A stretch of DNA of 64,000 nt, taken from NCBI GenBank assembly GCA_051252415.1, contig JBPOGA010000013.1, forward strand, positions 1 to 64,000. The letters are read 5' to 3'. The notes under the pieces are model-generated. The model made no database searches and was not told where the DNA came from. It saw only the letters and a program-made list of their open reading frames with translations. The DNA comes from JBPOFY01 sp051252415 (GTDB taxonomy: Bacteria; Verrucomicrobiota; Verrucomicrobiia; Opitutales; Coraliomargaritaceae). A program made the position numbers and the translations under genes. Position 1 is the stretch's first letter. The number at the start of each line of letters is the position of its first letter. Of this stretch, positions 1 through 8,161 are shown in pieces.

Positions 1-161
1 ATCGCCTTCTCCAATTTCCAATCACTCTTCTCTTTCGAGGTGATTTGCTCGGTCTCCACCCATTTGTCTAAGGTGCTACGTGCGCTATCAATAGTCTCTT
101 GGCCTGGCAAGCTTGCCACAGCACCAAGAAGCGAAAATCCTAACAGAATTTTAATTTTCAT
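1..161 (-). CDS. DUF3450 family protein, N-terminal fragment
   Basis: The reading frame starts at a CAT (ATG on the minus strand) at 159-161 and runs off the left edge, so about 53 residues are visible. It opens with a typical Sec signal peptide (MKIKILLGFSLLGAVASLPG), followed by a charged helical stretch with ARSTLDKWVETE and SKEKSDWKLEKA. This pattern matches the start of DUF3450 proteins, periplasmic coiled-coil proteins usually encoded just upstream of ExbB/ExbD/TonB-type energy-transduction genes. That neighbourhood would lie outside the window, so the functional context cannot be confirmed. Its promoter must lie in the repeat-rich gap to the right. Confidence 0.6.
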   Translation of the reverse strand, partial: MKIKILLGFSLLGAVASLPGQETIDSARSTLDKWVETEQITSKEKSDWKLEKA

Positions 162-628
162 GGGTAAATTATTGGGTAGAAAGGGTTCGTATTAAGTTTT
201 TAATAATTATTAAATGCAAAATAGATAAGAAGTGTAAGCTTATGCAATGTCTTAATGCAATACGGCAGGGTCAAACATAGAAATTAGTAGGTGTAAGTTA
301 TACAAGTAACAGTAAGTAAACTTATCTGTAAAGTATGCTTACCAATGAAGTTTGTATGTGAATAACTGAATAAGCTCATCATCGATTGCCGACATGTAAA
401 CCACTCCGCCTACAACGACTTCATTCAATATAGTGATTGGGGCCTCATAGCACCATCATGCGTATACACTAAATATAATGATGTGTTTAATACCTTTTCA
501 AAAATGATTGATCGACTGAACCTAAGGGTAGCGCGGCACCGCTGCGTCCGGCGTAGCTCGTAGAGCGAAGACGAGGTCTCGGTGCGCATAGAAGCTTGCG
601 AGGCCTTGCGAACTTTCGTGCGGCGCCG

Positions 629-908
629 TTTCGGCAGGCTCAAGGCCCTGAGCATGGTCGAAGGGCGAGACGCGCCGAATGGCACTACCTTTAGCACTAA
701 GCGAACTGTTATTACTGATCTGCGGAGCCGCTTAAATACGAACTTCAAGCTCTCCTCCTTGCATGCCCTGAGCATGTCGAAGGGGTTAAGGAGGAGTCTC
801 GGCGAAGCCGAGGAGGTGGTTTGTCGACCTATCTAAGCAGCTCATACGTGAACTACCCTTCCGTCTGCGACCCTTCGACGAGCTCAGGGTGGTGAGCCTG
901 TCGAACCC
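629..908. repeat. Cluster of REP-like palindromes (TTCGAC/GTCGAA family)
   Basis: Three copies of one imperfect palindrome are visible: 629-667 (TTTCGGCAGGCTCAAGGCCC then CCTGAGCATGGTCGAAGG), 763-785 (ATGCCCTGAGCATGTCGAAG) and 871-908 (CCCTTCGACGAGCTCAGGGT then GAGCCTGTCGAACC). The middle copy is itself flanked by an inverted CTCCTCCTT/AAGGAGGAG pair at about 752 and 788. A related insertion occurs inside another repeat at 48030-48070. Palindromes of this type are dispersed in many bacterial genomes and are usually non-autonomous elements moved by RAYT proteins. Only one RAYT gene is visible in this window (47435-48019), and it sits next to a different repeat family. Confidence 0.65.
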
Positions 909-919
909 ACAAGCGCAGA

Positions 920-943
920 CACCTTCCCTGTCAAGGGAAGGTG
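920..943. repeat. Perfect 10-bp stem hairpin
   Basis: CACCTTCCCT and AGGGAAGGTG are perfectly complementary around a 4-nt loop. It could be part of the repeat cluster or a transcription terminator, but no T-tract of convincing length follows (only ATTTTAA a few bases later), so the role is open. Confidence 0.5.
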
Positions 944-1152
944 CTTGATTTTAACTGTAGGTTTTCTGAGATCGGATCCTAAATCCCTCTTAAGGTAGTG
1001 CCATTGCTTCGCCATCTTCACTCTGTTTCGTCGAGACGCGCCTGTGCTACCAGATCAAACAATACTAGAAATGGTATAATTCGCAGGCATAAAGCCGAAC
1101 ATCACTTCAGCAGTGCGATAGCAGCCCAAATAAAAATTGCGAATTAGATCTA

Positions 1153-2004
1153 CTAGGCCCGTGTTTGCACCGTACTGGGCGAACACCCCATGATTTTTCT
1201 GAAAACACGAGAGAAATGCAGTTGATCTTCATAACCAAGCTCACGAGCCACCGCGCCGACTTGCAATTGACCATCACGCAGCAGTAACCAGGCCGCGCTC
1301 ATCTTTCGATGTAACAACACCTGATACGGCGACTCGCCATGATATTTTTTAAAAATCCTACAAAGATACTCACCACTATATCCAGAGCGCTCCGCAAGAT
1401 CCGTCAAAGAGTGCAGACTCCGATAGTCTCGCTGAAGGATATCCATACTCAGATCGTAAACATTGCGTGAACCCGACTTATCCCCTCGCGCCGTGCCTTT
1501 ATGACGAGCCATCAGTGCTAACAATACCTGCTCTAAACCCTCAACAATTTCCGGCGTGCGCGCATCACTGCGTGTGCCCTCGTCCAACATCTGGTCAAAA
1601 ATAGAGACAATCGACGCCGCATTACCAAGCTTAATCAGACGCCCGGGCTCAAACCCTGCGCGGTGCCAAACTGCGGGAAACCCCACCCCGCTACTGACCA
1701 TGAAGTACTTGCGAAATGGACGACCCGACTCATTCCCAAAATACTGTGGCACGCCTGGACCATAGTTAAACACACAACCATGCTGCAACTGCCGAGAGGT
1801 CTTCGCCTCATGGTGGAAGCCATGGCCGCCCGCAATAAACTCCAAAGTCCAGAAAGGAAAATCTTTTCGTTCTATAATATAATCAGGCGAACATTCCTCA
1901 TATCCGACCATAAAGAGTCGACTCTCTGCGTCAGCAGACCGCGAAAAGTTCGCATATCGTCCCTTACGGATTTGCGGAGAAAGCTCTAAAGGAAATGCGT
2001 CCAT
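1153..2004 (-). CDS. AraC-family transcriptional regulator
   Basis: A 283-residue protein with a likely N-terminal cupin-like sensor (about 1-150) and a C-terminal double helix-turn-helix DNA-binding domain (about 185-283). The second HTH region shows the family signature: VARELGYEDQLHFSRVFRKI followed by GCSP. It is divergent from fucP, with about 157 nt between the two start codons, so it is the obvious candidate regulator of the fucose uptake/isomerase genes, with a fucose-derived sugar as probable effector (inference). Three AATGTC words and a promoter-like sequence lie in that gap. Length is normal for the family. Activation rather than repression is typical for AraC proteins, but nothing here proves it. 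Confidence 0.9.
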   Translation of the reverse strand: MDAFPLELSPQIRKGRYANFSRSADAESRLFMVGYEECSPDYIIERKDFPFWTLEFIAGGHGFHHEAKTSRQLQHGCVFNYGPGVPQYFGNESGRPFRKYFMVSSGVGFPAVWHRAGFEPGRLIKLGNAASIVSIFDQMLDEGTRSDARTPEIVEGLEQVLLALMARHKGTARGDKSGSRNVYDLSMDILQRDYRSLHSLTDLAERSGYSGEYLCRIFKKYHGESPYQVLLHRKMSAAWLLLRDGQLQVGAVARELGYEDQLHFSRVFRKIMGCSPSTVQTRA

Positions 2005-2053
2005 AATATATAATCGCTAAAATTCCGTTCAATAATATCCATATCCAGTCAGA

Positions 2054-2105
2054 AATGTCACTAGGAAACAAACCGAATGTCATGCATAATGTCTTGTCTT
2101 ATACT
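2054..2105 (+). promoter_or_regulatory. Candidate fucP promoter with repeated AATGTC words
   Basis: A TATACT box at 2100-2105 lies 17 nt downstream of ATGTCA (2077-2082, four of six matches to the -35 consensus), and the fucP ATG follows 57 nt later. The hexamer AATGTC occurs at 2054-2059, 2076-2081 and 2089-2094, which could be binding half-sites for the divergent AraC regulator. Both assignments are by eye; no experimental or comparative support is available here. Confidence 0.35.
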
Positions 2106-2161
2106 AGTGTGCCCATTTATTGAGCAGTCATCTTAAGTATCAAATACCCACCTATAACTAT

Positions 2162-3652
2162 ATGTCTCAAAATCAAAAAATCCCCGTTATCCCGAAGCAA
2201 TTTTTGCTCACTTTCATTCTGACAACTTGTTGTTTCTCCCTCTGGGGGTTTGCCAATGACTTCACCAATCCTTTGGTTAAAGTATTTGAGCAGGTGTTCA
2301 TCATCACCACTGGCCAAGCATCTTGGTTGCAGTTCGCCTTCTATACAGGCTATTTCTGCATGGCGATCCCAGCGGTTATGTTCATTCGGAAATTTTCCTA
2401 CAAGGCGGCGATCATGCTCGGCCTTGGACTTTACGCGACAGGTGCGCTCATCACAATTCCAGCGAGTTTGACCGCGCAATTCGCCTTCTTCTGCCTAGCT
2501 TCGTATGTGATTACCTACGGTCTAGCATTCCTAGAAACTGCATGCAACCCTTACATCTTGGCTATGGGACCGCCAGAGACAGCCACACAGCGCTTGAATC
2601 TGGCTCAATCCTTCAACCCTATTGGTTCAGTTGTCGGTATGGCTGTAGCTTCTTTGGTCTTAGCTCCAAACTTGGTGGTCACCAACATTAGCAGCGAGAT
2701 CGAACAAGAGAATCCAGCATACACACAGTATTTGATCACAGATACAACTACACTTCCAGAAGGTGCTGTACTCTCCGAAGATGCTTCATCGGTCACCCTC
2801 AAAGATGGCGCAGTAGTTTCAGTATACGCTGACGGCATTCCAGATTTTGCAAATGAGTCCGGCGCCTTGGGTGGTGCACTCCCGAATGTAATGAAAGGAA
2901 TTCGCTCAGCTGAGCCTGAGCAGTTTAATGAGATCCAACAAACCGACCTCGGAAATGTGCGCGGCCCTTACATGGTTATCGCTGGTGTCGTCTCGGTCTT
3001 CTTCCTAATTTTCGCCTTTACGAAGATGCCAAGCTTCAAAGAGGAGGCAGCAGAGGCTCCTTTCTTTACAATCGCCAAGAGCCTGCTGACCAGAGCTCGA
3101 TTCGTTGAAGGTGTGCTCGCTCAGCTCTTCTACGTCGGTGCGCAAATCATGTGCTGGACGTTCGTTATCCACTACGGAATGGAGCAAGTTGGTCTGAGCC
3201 TTTCCGAAGCGCAAAACTACAATATCATTGCGATGGTTATCTTTATCTCCAGCCGCTTCATTTGCACCTTCCTACTCCGCTTCTTCCGCCCGAGTAAAAT
3301 GCTACTCACTTTTGCTATCGCAGGCTTCTTTTGCACGGTCGGTGCGATTTATCTCCCAGGTAAAAGTGGATTGATCTCTTTGGTCATGATCTCGGCTTGC
3401 ATGTCGCTTATGTTCCCAACCATTTATGGCATTGCACTCAATGGTTTGAAAATCGAAGAAGCCAAGCTAGGCTCAGCCTTCCTCATCATGTCCATCGTTG
3501 GTGGCGCTGTGCTGACTAAGCTCCAAGGTGGAGTCATCACTGACTACGGCGTTCGCACTTCCTTTTGGTTGCCAGCAGGTTGCTTCATCATGATTGCACT
3601 CTATGGCCTTCGCTGCCTCCTCTCACATGACGAAAACCACGTTGCTGAGTAA
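2162..3652 (+). CDS. fucP: L-fucose:H+ symporter, FucP-like MFS permease
   Basis: A 496-residue twelve-helix MFS permease. Family-typical stretches are FSLWGFANDFTNPLVKVFEQ near the N-terminus, FLETACNPYILAMGPPETA and LNLAQSFNPIGSVVG. I use ATG 2162 rather than the upstream in-frame TTG at 2120 because MSQNQKIPVIPKQF matches the usual short cytoplasmic start. Between predicted helices 5 and 6 there is a polar loop of about 94 residues, clearly longer than the roughly 35-residue loop I recall for E. coli FucP; by topology it should face the periplasm. It stands 34 nt upstream of fucI, so L-fucose is the likely substrate. A related sugar such as arabinose cannot be excluded from sequence alone. 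Confidence 0.88.
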   Translation: MSQNQKIPVIPKQFLLTFILTTCCFSLWGFANDFTNPLVKVFEQVFIITTGQASWLQFAFYTGYFCMAIPAVMFIRKFSYKAAIMLGLGLYATGALITIPASLTAQFAFFCLASYVITYGLAFLETACNPYILAMGPPETATQRLNLAQSFNPIGSVVGMAVASLVLAPNLVVTNISSEIEQENPAYTQYLITDTTTLPEGAVLSEDASSVTLKDGAVVSVYADGIPDFANESGALGGALPNVMKGIRSAEPEQFNEIQQTDLGNVRGPYMVIAGVVSVFFLIFAFTKMPSFKEEAAEAPFFTIAKSLLTRARFVEGVLAQLFYVGAQIMCWTFVIHYGMEQVGLSLSEAQNYNIIAMVIFISSRFICTFLLRFFRPSKMLLTFAIAGFFCTVGAIYLPGKSGLISLVMISACMSLMFPTIYGIALNGLKIEEAKLGSAFLIMSIVGGAVLTKLQGGVITDYGVRTSFWLPAGCFIMIALYGLRCLLSHDENHVAE

Positions 3653-3686
3653 TCTCTTACACGTTTAATAATTTAATTATATTATT

Positions 3687-5471
3687 ATGAATAACCACCC
3701 TTTCTCTTTCCCCAAGATTGGCATTCGCCCAACCATTGATGGACGCCTTGGCGGCGTGCGTGAGTCACTCGATGACATCACAATGAACATGGCAAAACGC
3801 GTTGCGAAACTCTTCTCTGATGAGTTGCGCAACCTCGACGGCAGCGCCGTCGAGTGTGTGATCGCTGATACAAACATCGGTGGCGTCAAAGAAGCCGCTG
3901 CTTGTGAAGAAAAGTTCCAACGCGAAGGCGTTGGGCTCAGCCTCACTGTAACACCTTGCTGGTGCTACGGCTCTGAGACAATGGACATGGATCCACATCG
4001 CCCAAAAGCAATTTGGGGCTTTAACGGCACCGAGCGCCCTGGCGCTGTGTATCTCGCTGCGGCACTTGCAGGCCACACACAAAAAGGCATTCCAGCCTTT
4101 GGTATCTATGGTAAAGACGTCCAGGAAGCTGGCGACGAAACCATGCCAGAAGATGTGGTTGAAAAGCTACTTAACTTCGCAAGAGCAGGTCTCGCGGTCG
4201 CCTACATGCGCGGCAAAGCTTACCTCTCAATGGGTGGCACCTCTATGGGCATCGCAGGCTCTGTGGTGGATTCCTCTTTTTGGGAACGCAGCCTCGGCAT
4301 GCGCGTCGAAGCGATCGACATGACTGAGTTTGTCGGCCGCATGAGCAAGGGCACCTACGACCAAGCTGAATTCGAAAAAGCACTCGCATGGGTGAAAGAA
4401 AATTGCCCAGAAGGCGACGACTACAACAGCGAAGACACTCAACGCAGCCGTGAGCAAATCGACAGCGAATGGAGTGACTCCGTCAAGATGGCACTCATCG
4501 CTCGCGACCTCATGGTTGGCAACGATAAGCTTGCTGAAGCTGGATACGGTGAACAAGCGCAAGGCCACCACGCCATTGCTGCTGGTTTCCAAGGCCAACG
4601 CCAATGGACTGACCACTTCCCGAATGGTGACTTCATGGAAGCCATCTTGAACACTTCCTTTGACTGGAACGGCAAACGCGCGCCTTACATCGTCGCGACT
4701 GAAAATGACGCGCTCAACGCAGCAGGCATGCTCTTCGGACAGCTGTTGACTAACAGTGCGCAAATCTTTGCTGACCTACGCACATACTGGAGCCCAGATG
4801 CGGTTGCTCGTGTTGCGGGTGGCCACAAACTCGAAGGTGCTGGTGCTGATGGCCTACTCCACTTGATCAATTCAGGTCCTGCCGCACTCGACGGCACTGG
4901 TGATCAGAAGGATGCCGATGGCAACCCAACGATGAAGCCTCACTGGGAAATCTCTGACGAGGAAGCCCAAGCGAGTCTAAAGAACACCACTTGGCACCCA
5001 TCCATCACTGAATACTTCCCAGGTGGTGGTCTCAGCACACGCTTCAAAACAAAGGGTGGCATGAAGGCGACTATGATTCGCCTCAATCTCGCAGCTGGCC
5101 TCGGCCCTTGCCTGCAGATCGCAGAAGGCTGGACTGTTGAACTTCCTGAAGATGTGCACAACGCACTCGACGAGCGCACAAATCCGACTTGGCCAACTAC
5201 GTGGTTCGCACCACGTATCACAGGCGAAGGCGCATTCCGCTCAACTTACGAAGTAATGAACAACTGGGGGGCTAATCACTGTGTGATGACCGCAGGACAC
5301 GTTGGTGATCTTTATATCACACTGGCATCCATGCTCCGCATCCCAGTCTACATGCATAACGTCGAAGAAGAACGCGTCTTCCGCCCAAGCGCATGGCGTG
5401 CTTTCGGCACTGCCGACCTCGAAGGAGCAGACTTCCGAGCCTGCGAATCTTACGGTCCGTTGTATCACTAA
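3687..5471 (+). CDS. fucI: L-fucose isomerase
   Basis: A 594-residue protein, nearly the length of E. coli FucI (591). It converts L-fucose to L-fuculose in the cytoplasm using Mn2+. The catalytic and metal ligands expected from the FucI structure are in place: Glu339 in ATEND, Asp363 in FADLRTYW and His531 in WGANHC. The N-terminus (KIGIRPTIDGRLGGVRESLD) is also typical. It follows fucP by 34 nt and precedes fucU, with a strong terminator-like hairpin between fucI and fucU. No clear Shine-Dalgarno sequence precedes the ATG. The next step of the phosphorylating pathway (fuculokinase, fuculose-phosphate aldolase) is not encoded in this window. Confidence 0.95.
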   Translation: MNNHPFSFPKIGIRPTIDGRLGGVRESLDDITMNMAKRVAKLFSDELRNLDGSAVECVIADTNIGGVKEAAACEEKFQREGVGLSLTVTPCWCYGSETMDMDPHRPKAIWGFNGTERPGAVYLAAALAGHTQKGIPAFGIYGKDVQEAGDETMPEDVVEKLLNFARAGLAVAYMRGKAYLSMGGTSMGIAGSVVDSSFWERSLGMRVEAIDMTEFVGRMSKGTYDQAEFEKALAWVKENCPEGDDYNSEDTQRSREQIDSEWSDSVKMALIARDLMVGNDKLAEAGYGEQAQGHHAIAAGFQGQRQWTDHFPNGDFMEAILNTSFDWNGKRAPYIVATENDALNAAGMLFGQLLTNSAQIFADLRTYWSPDAVARVAGGHKLEGAGADGLLHLINSGPAALDGTGDQKDADGNPTMKPHWEISDEEAQASLKNTTWHPSITEYFPGGGLSTRFKTKGGMKATMIRLNLAAGLGPCLQIAEGWTVELPEDVHNALDERTNPTWPTTWFAPRITGEGAFRSTYEVMNNWGANHCVMTAGHVGDLYITLASMLRIPVYMHNVEEERVFRPSAWRAFGTADLEGADFRACESYGPLYH

Positions 5472-5486
5472 TCTAAATACTTTAAA

Positions 5487-5522
5487 GGCGTGCAGTAGAA
5501 TATACTGCACGCCTTTTTTTTA
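5487..5522 (+). terminator. Rho-independent terminator between fucI and fucU
   Basis: GGCGTGCAGTA (5487-5497) and TACTGCACGCC (5503-5513) form a perfect 11-bp stem around a 5-nt loop, followed by a run of T (5514-5522). This is the textbook structure. Because fucU follows on the same strand with only 75 nt between genes, it probably lowers fucU expression relative to fucI rather than ending an operon. Confidence 0.85.
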
Positions 5523-5545
5523 ATTTTAAAATATTCTTTAATCTT

Positions 5546-5980
5546 ATGCTAAAAGGAATCTCCCCACTTATTTCACCTGAGCTCCTCGCCGTCTTGGCAA
5601 CCATGGGCCACGGCGACGAAATCATTCTCGCAGACGCACACTTCCCCGCTGACTCATTCAATGAGAATGTCATCCGCGCGGACGGCCTACGAATCCCAGA
5701 TCTCTTGGAGGCCATCCTACCACTACTAGAGCTCGACGCTTATGTGCCGACCCCTCTCTTCATGATGGCAGCTGTCGAAGGCGACACACTCGACCCACAA
5801 GTCGAAACCAGTTACCGCGCAGCCATCGAAAAACACGTGCCCGATGCACCAGCCACAGAGCGCATTGATCGCTTTGCTTTCTACGATCGCGCAGAGGGCG
5901 CCTTCGCAGTCGTCATGACTGGTGAGACCGCCAAATACGGTAACATCATCCTGAAAAAGGGTGTCACTCCGATCAGTTAA
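5546..5980 (+). CDS. fucU: L-fucose mutarotase, RbsD/FucU family
   Basis: A 144-residue protein of the RbsD/FucU fold. It interconverts the alpha and beta anomers of L-fucose so that uptake and isomerisation do not wait for spontaneous mutarotation. Visible family marks are ISPELLAVLATMGHGDEI with the conserved His in GHGDE, ILADAHFP with the conserved Asp/His, and the C-terminal Tyr-Gly-Asn in KYGNIILKKG. Length matches E. coli FucU (about 140). Position right behind fucI supports the fucose rather than ribose assignment. Confidence 0.92.
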   Translation: MLKGISPLISPELLAVLATMGHGDEIILADAHFPADSFNENVIRADGLRIPDLLEAILPLLELDAYVPTPLFMMAAVEGDTLDPQVETSYRAAIEKHVPDAPATERIDRFAFYDRAEGAFAVVMTGETAKYGNIILKKGVTPIS

Positions 5981-6013
5981 TCCAGTATCAGCTAATAACT
6001 GATACTGAATTAA
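5978..6013. terminator. Inverted repeat between convergent fucU and flavoprotein genes
   Basis: CAGTATCAG and CTGATACTG form a 9-bp stem around CTAATAA, with TTAA-type sequence on both sides. It lies between two convergent genes, where a bidirectional terminator is expected. There is no long T-tract on either side, so efficiency is uncertain. Confidence 0.45.
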
Positions 6014-6045
6014 CGATTACATCGGAAACTTTGAAGGTTAAGAAA

Positions 6046-8139
6046 CTAGCCTTCCTTGATAAGATACGGACCCCATCCTTTTTCGAAGAACTCGCGTTCT
6101 ACTTCAGGGCGTAGATCTACAGGTAGAGAACTGATTTTCAGGCCATCTTCAACGCGGCTGACGACTAGCTTCTCTTCACGATCTTTTGCTTGCTCTTCAA
6201 CGAATCGGAAACGGCTCAAATCTTCAATAGAAGCATCTGGGCAACGTGTGCCTGCGTCCGAACAAATGGCACGCGCACCACGGCTACCGCCCCCTTCGCT
6301 GATATAGTGATCCAGCGCGGTCAAAACAGCTTCAGAGACCCATGTCATGTGTCGCCAGCGGAATGCTTGGCCGACCAATGACGCTGAACTGGCTTGCAGG
6401 CCATTAGCCTCGACTTCAATGCGCAATGCTCTTGCAGCTTCGAGCGCCGACTTCACCTCATCGGCAGTGCAAATAATCCCCGCATAATCACTCATGCGCG
6501 CCTGAATTTCACTTTTCACATCCTTCGGCTTACGACCACCCTCAGCCACAAAGCGATCAGCATCCTTCAAGACGGCCTCAATGGCTTGATTCGCCAAGGC
6601 AGCATCAGATGCCGTATCCGCTTTCCCATTACGCGAACGCTTGATCGCCAAGGCCACACGCTTCCCGAAAACTTGCCCCGAATTAAGTGCAGCGCCACCT
6701 GGGCGAGTCACACCATGACTACCGGCGGCTTCACCAATCGCATAACAACCGCTCAAACTTGTGCGCCCCCAATCATCAATCAAGATACCACCGTTCATGT
6801 GCTGATTGTTCATCGCGAACTCGAGCGGATCGGTCGCCAAATCGGTGCCGTGCATACGGTATAGTTCAATTGCCAATGGATTCATCCGGCGCAAACGATC
6901 AATTGGCAGGTCTTGCAGTGCCTCATTGTTTTCAAGGTATGCGCGCACATCTGGGTCGAGATCATCCAATGAAAATGCATCTGCTTCATTGACTGGCTCT
7001 GGATTACGCAGGAAGTCGAGATAGACCTTACGACCTGCTTGCTGCTCTATAAACACCGCTAAATCAAACAGGCTAGAGCCATAGTCTAACATGCGTGTGG
7101 AGTGATACGGCCACTGATAGCCTTTTCGGAATGTGTTCGATACCATCTCACGTGTAGTGCGGTAATAGCGCTTGAGGAAATGAATCTCATTGCCCTCTGC
7201 ATCGACCGAATAAACACGCGGCATGACCTGCACATAAGTGCCAGAAAGATTCCACGGGAATGTCGTGCGCGGTGTGCCGATACCAAACTGACTCTCCGTA
7301 ATATTGCAGAGTTCAACCCCAGCTTCGAGTGCGAGCCCTAGCCCACCATGGCAATGATGCGGGTATACGCTATCACGATACAGCTCACCTGGACCACCCG
7401 TTGCGATAATCAGATCTTCGCAGCGAATATAAACAAGTCCGTAGTCGTTGCGTTTCTCTTCACGGTGTAAAGCAATCACACCACAGACACGCTCCTCACC
7501 ATCGACCGTCTCTTTGACGATCTGGATACCACTACAGCTAGGTAGAATACGCACACCCAATGTGATCGCCTCGTCAAACAACACCTTCACCATGAGCTTC
7601 GATGTGCGCGGCCCACAGCTAGTTGCGCGTCCTGCTTCATCATGGTCCGTCTTATAGCGTAAAATCGCGCCTTGATCATCGTGCGGCAAAGGTAAGCCCA
7701 TAAATTGCAAACCACCCATCGCATCAATCGAGCCAACTGCTTCCACATAGGCTGTAGAAAAGTCCATCGCGCCGCCACCGCAGAGGCTTTGTGCGTATTT
7801 AACAAAATTATCGCCTTTAAAGTCGGTGCTCGCAGTGTAGAGCGTCTGCTTGTCTGAACCGGAACAGGCTGATGTCCCAGCATACAAACCTGTGCTGGCC
7901 ACTAAGACGTCAATTCCACGGCGCTTAAGCTCAACCACTGCACGCATCCCAGCGGCTCCACTACCAAGCACCAGCGACTCACAAGTATAGACTGGAACGT
8001 CAACTCCGCCGATGTCTATACATTGATCCGACGCATCGATGCCCCGAACTGCTGGCATATCGACGCGAGTGAGGCGATCTAGGATCGCTTGAGGAATGGC
8101 ATCAAAGCCATCTGTGTTTGAGGTATTTTTTGTAGTCAT
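6046..8139 (-). CDS. FAD-dependent oxidoreductase, fumarate reductase/L-aspartate oxidase-like
   Basis: A 697-residue flavoprotein of the succinate dehydrogenase/fumarate reductase flavoprotein superfamily. The Rossmann dinucleotide motif is SLVLGSGAAGM (55-65). LIIATGGPGELY (243-254), MNNQHMNGGILID (443-455) and IGEAAGSHGVTRPGGAALN (468-486) are the other conserved blocks. It has no signal peptide and no separate iron-sulfur or membrane-anchor subunit beside it, so it is probably a soluble oxidoreductase acting on a small acid or sugar-derived substrate. A DMT transporter gene lies 22 nt upstream on the same strand, suggesting a two-gene unit. The substrate is unknown; a role in fucose or a downstream C3/C4 acid is suggested only by location. 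Confidence 0.82.
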   Translation of the reverse strand: MTTKNTSNTDGFDAIPQAILDRLTRVDMPAVRGIDASDQCIDIGGVDVPVYTCESLVLGSGAAGMRAVVELKRRGIDVLVASTGLYAGTSACSGSDKQTLYTASTDFKGDNFVKYAQSLCGGGAMDFSTAYVEAVGSIDAMGGLQFMGLPLPHDDQGAILRYKTDHDEAGRATSCGPRTSKLMVKVLFDEAITLGVRILPSCSGIQIVKETVDGEERVCGVIALHREEKRNDYGLVYIRCEDLIIATGGPGELYRDSVYPHHCHGGLGLALEAGVELCNITESQFGIGTPRTTFPWNLSGTYVQVMPRVYSVDAEGNEIHFLKRYYRTTREMVSNTFRKGYQWPYHSTRMLDYGSSLFDLAVFIEQQAGRKVYLDFLRNPEPVNEADAFSLDDLDPDVRAYLENNEALQDLPIDRLRRMNPLAIELYRMHGTDLATDPLEFAMNNQHMNGGILIDDWGRTSLSGCYAIGEAAGSHGVTRPGGAALNSGQVFGKRVALAIKRSRNGKADTASDAALANQAIEAVLKDADRFVAEGGRKPKDVKSEIQARMSDYAGIICTADEVKSALEAARALRIEVEANGLQASSASLVGQAFRWRHMTWVSEAVLTALDHYISEGGGSRGARAICSDAGTRCPDASIEDLSRFRFVEEQAKDREEKLVVSRVEDGLKISSLPVDLRPEVEREFFEKGWGPYLIKEG

Positions 8140-8161
8140 ACTATTAATCTATTAAATTTAG

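Larger units (their letters stand above)
162..1152. other. Gene-free gap of about 1 kb, rich in palindromic repeats
   Basis: No convincing gene is present. From 162 to about 530 the sequence is AT-rich and probably carries the promoter of the DUF3450 gene. From about 530 to 945 it is GC-richer and packed with palindromic words of the TTCGAC-RGCTCA / CCTGAGC-GTCGAA type plus a perfect 10-bp hairpin. Open frames through this part read the palindromes in several frames and show no family resemblance. From 945 to 1152 I see nothing recognisable. Confidence 0.6.

Noticed and set aside
425..836. Two overlapping open frames of 84-116 codons on opposite strands
   Set aside because: Both read through the palindrome cluster with Arg/Ser-rich translation and no family resemblance.
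2120..2161. TTG start for FucP giving 14 extra residues
   Set aside because: The extra residues are not typical, and ATG 2162 gives the usual short cytoplasmic N-terminus.
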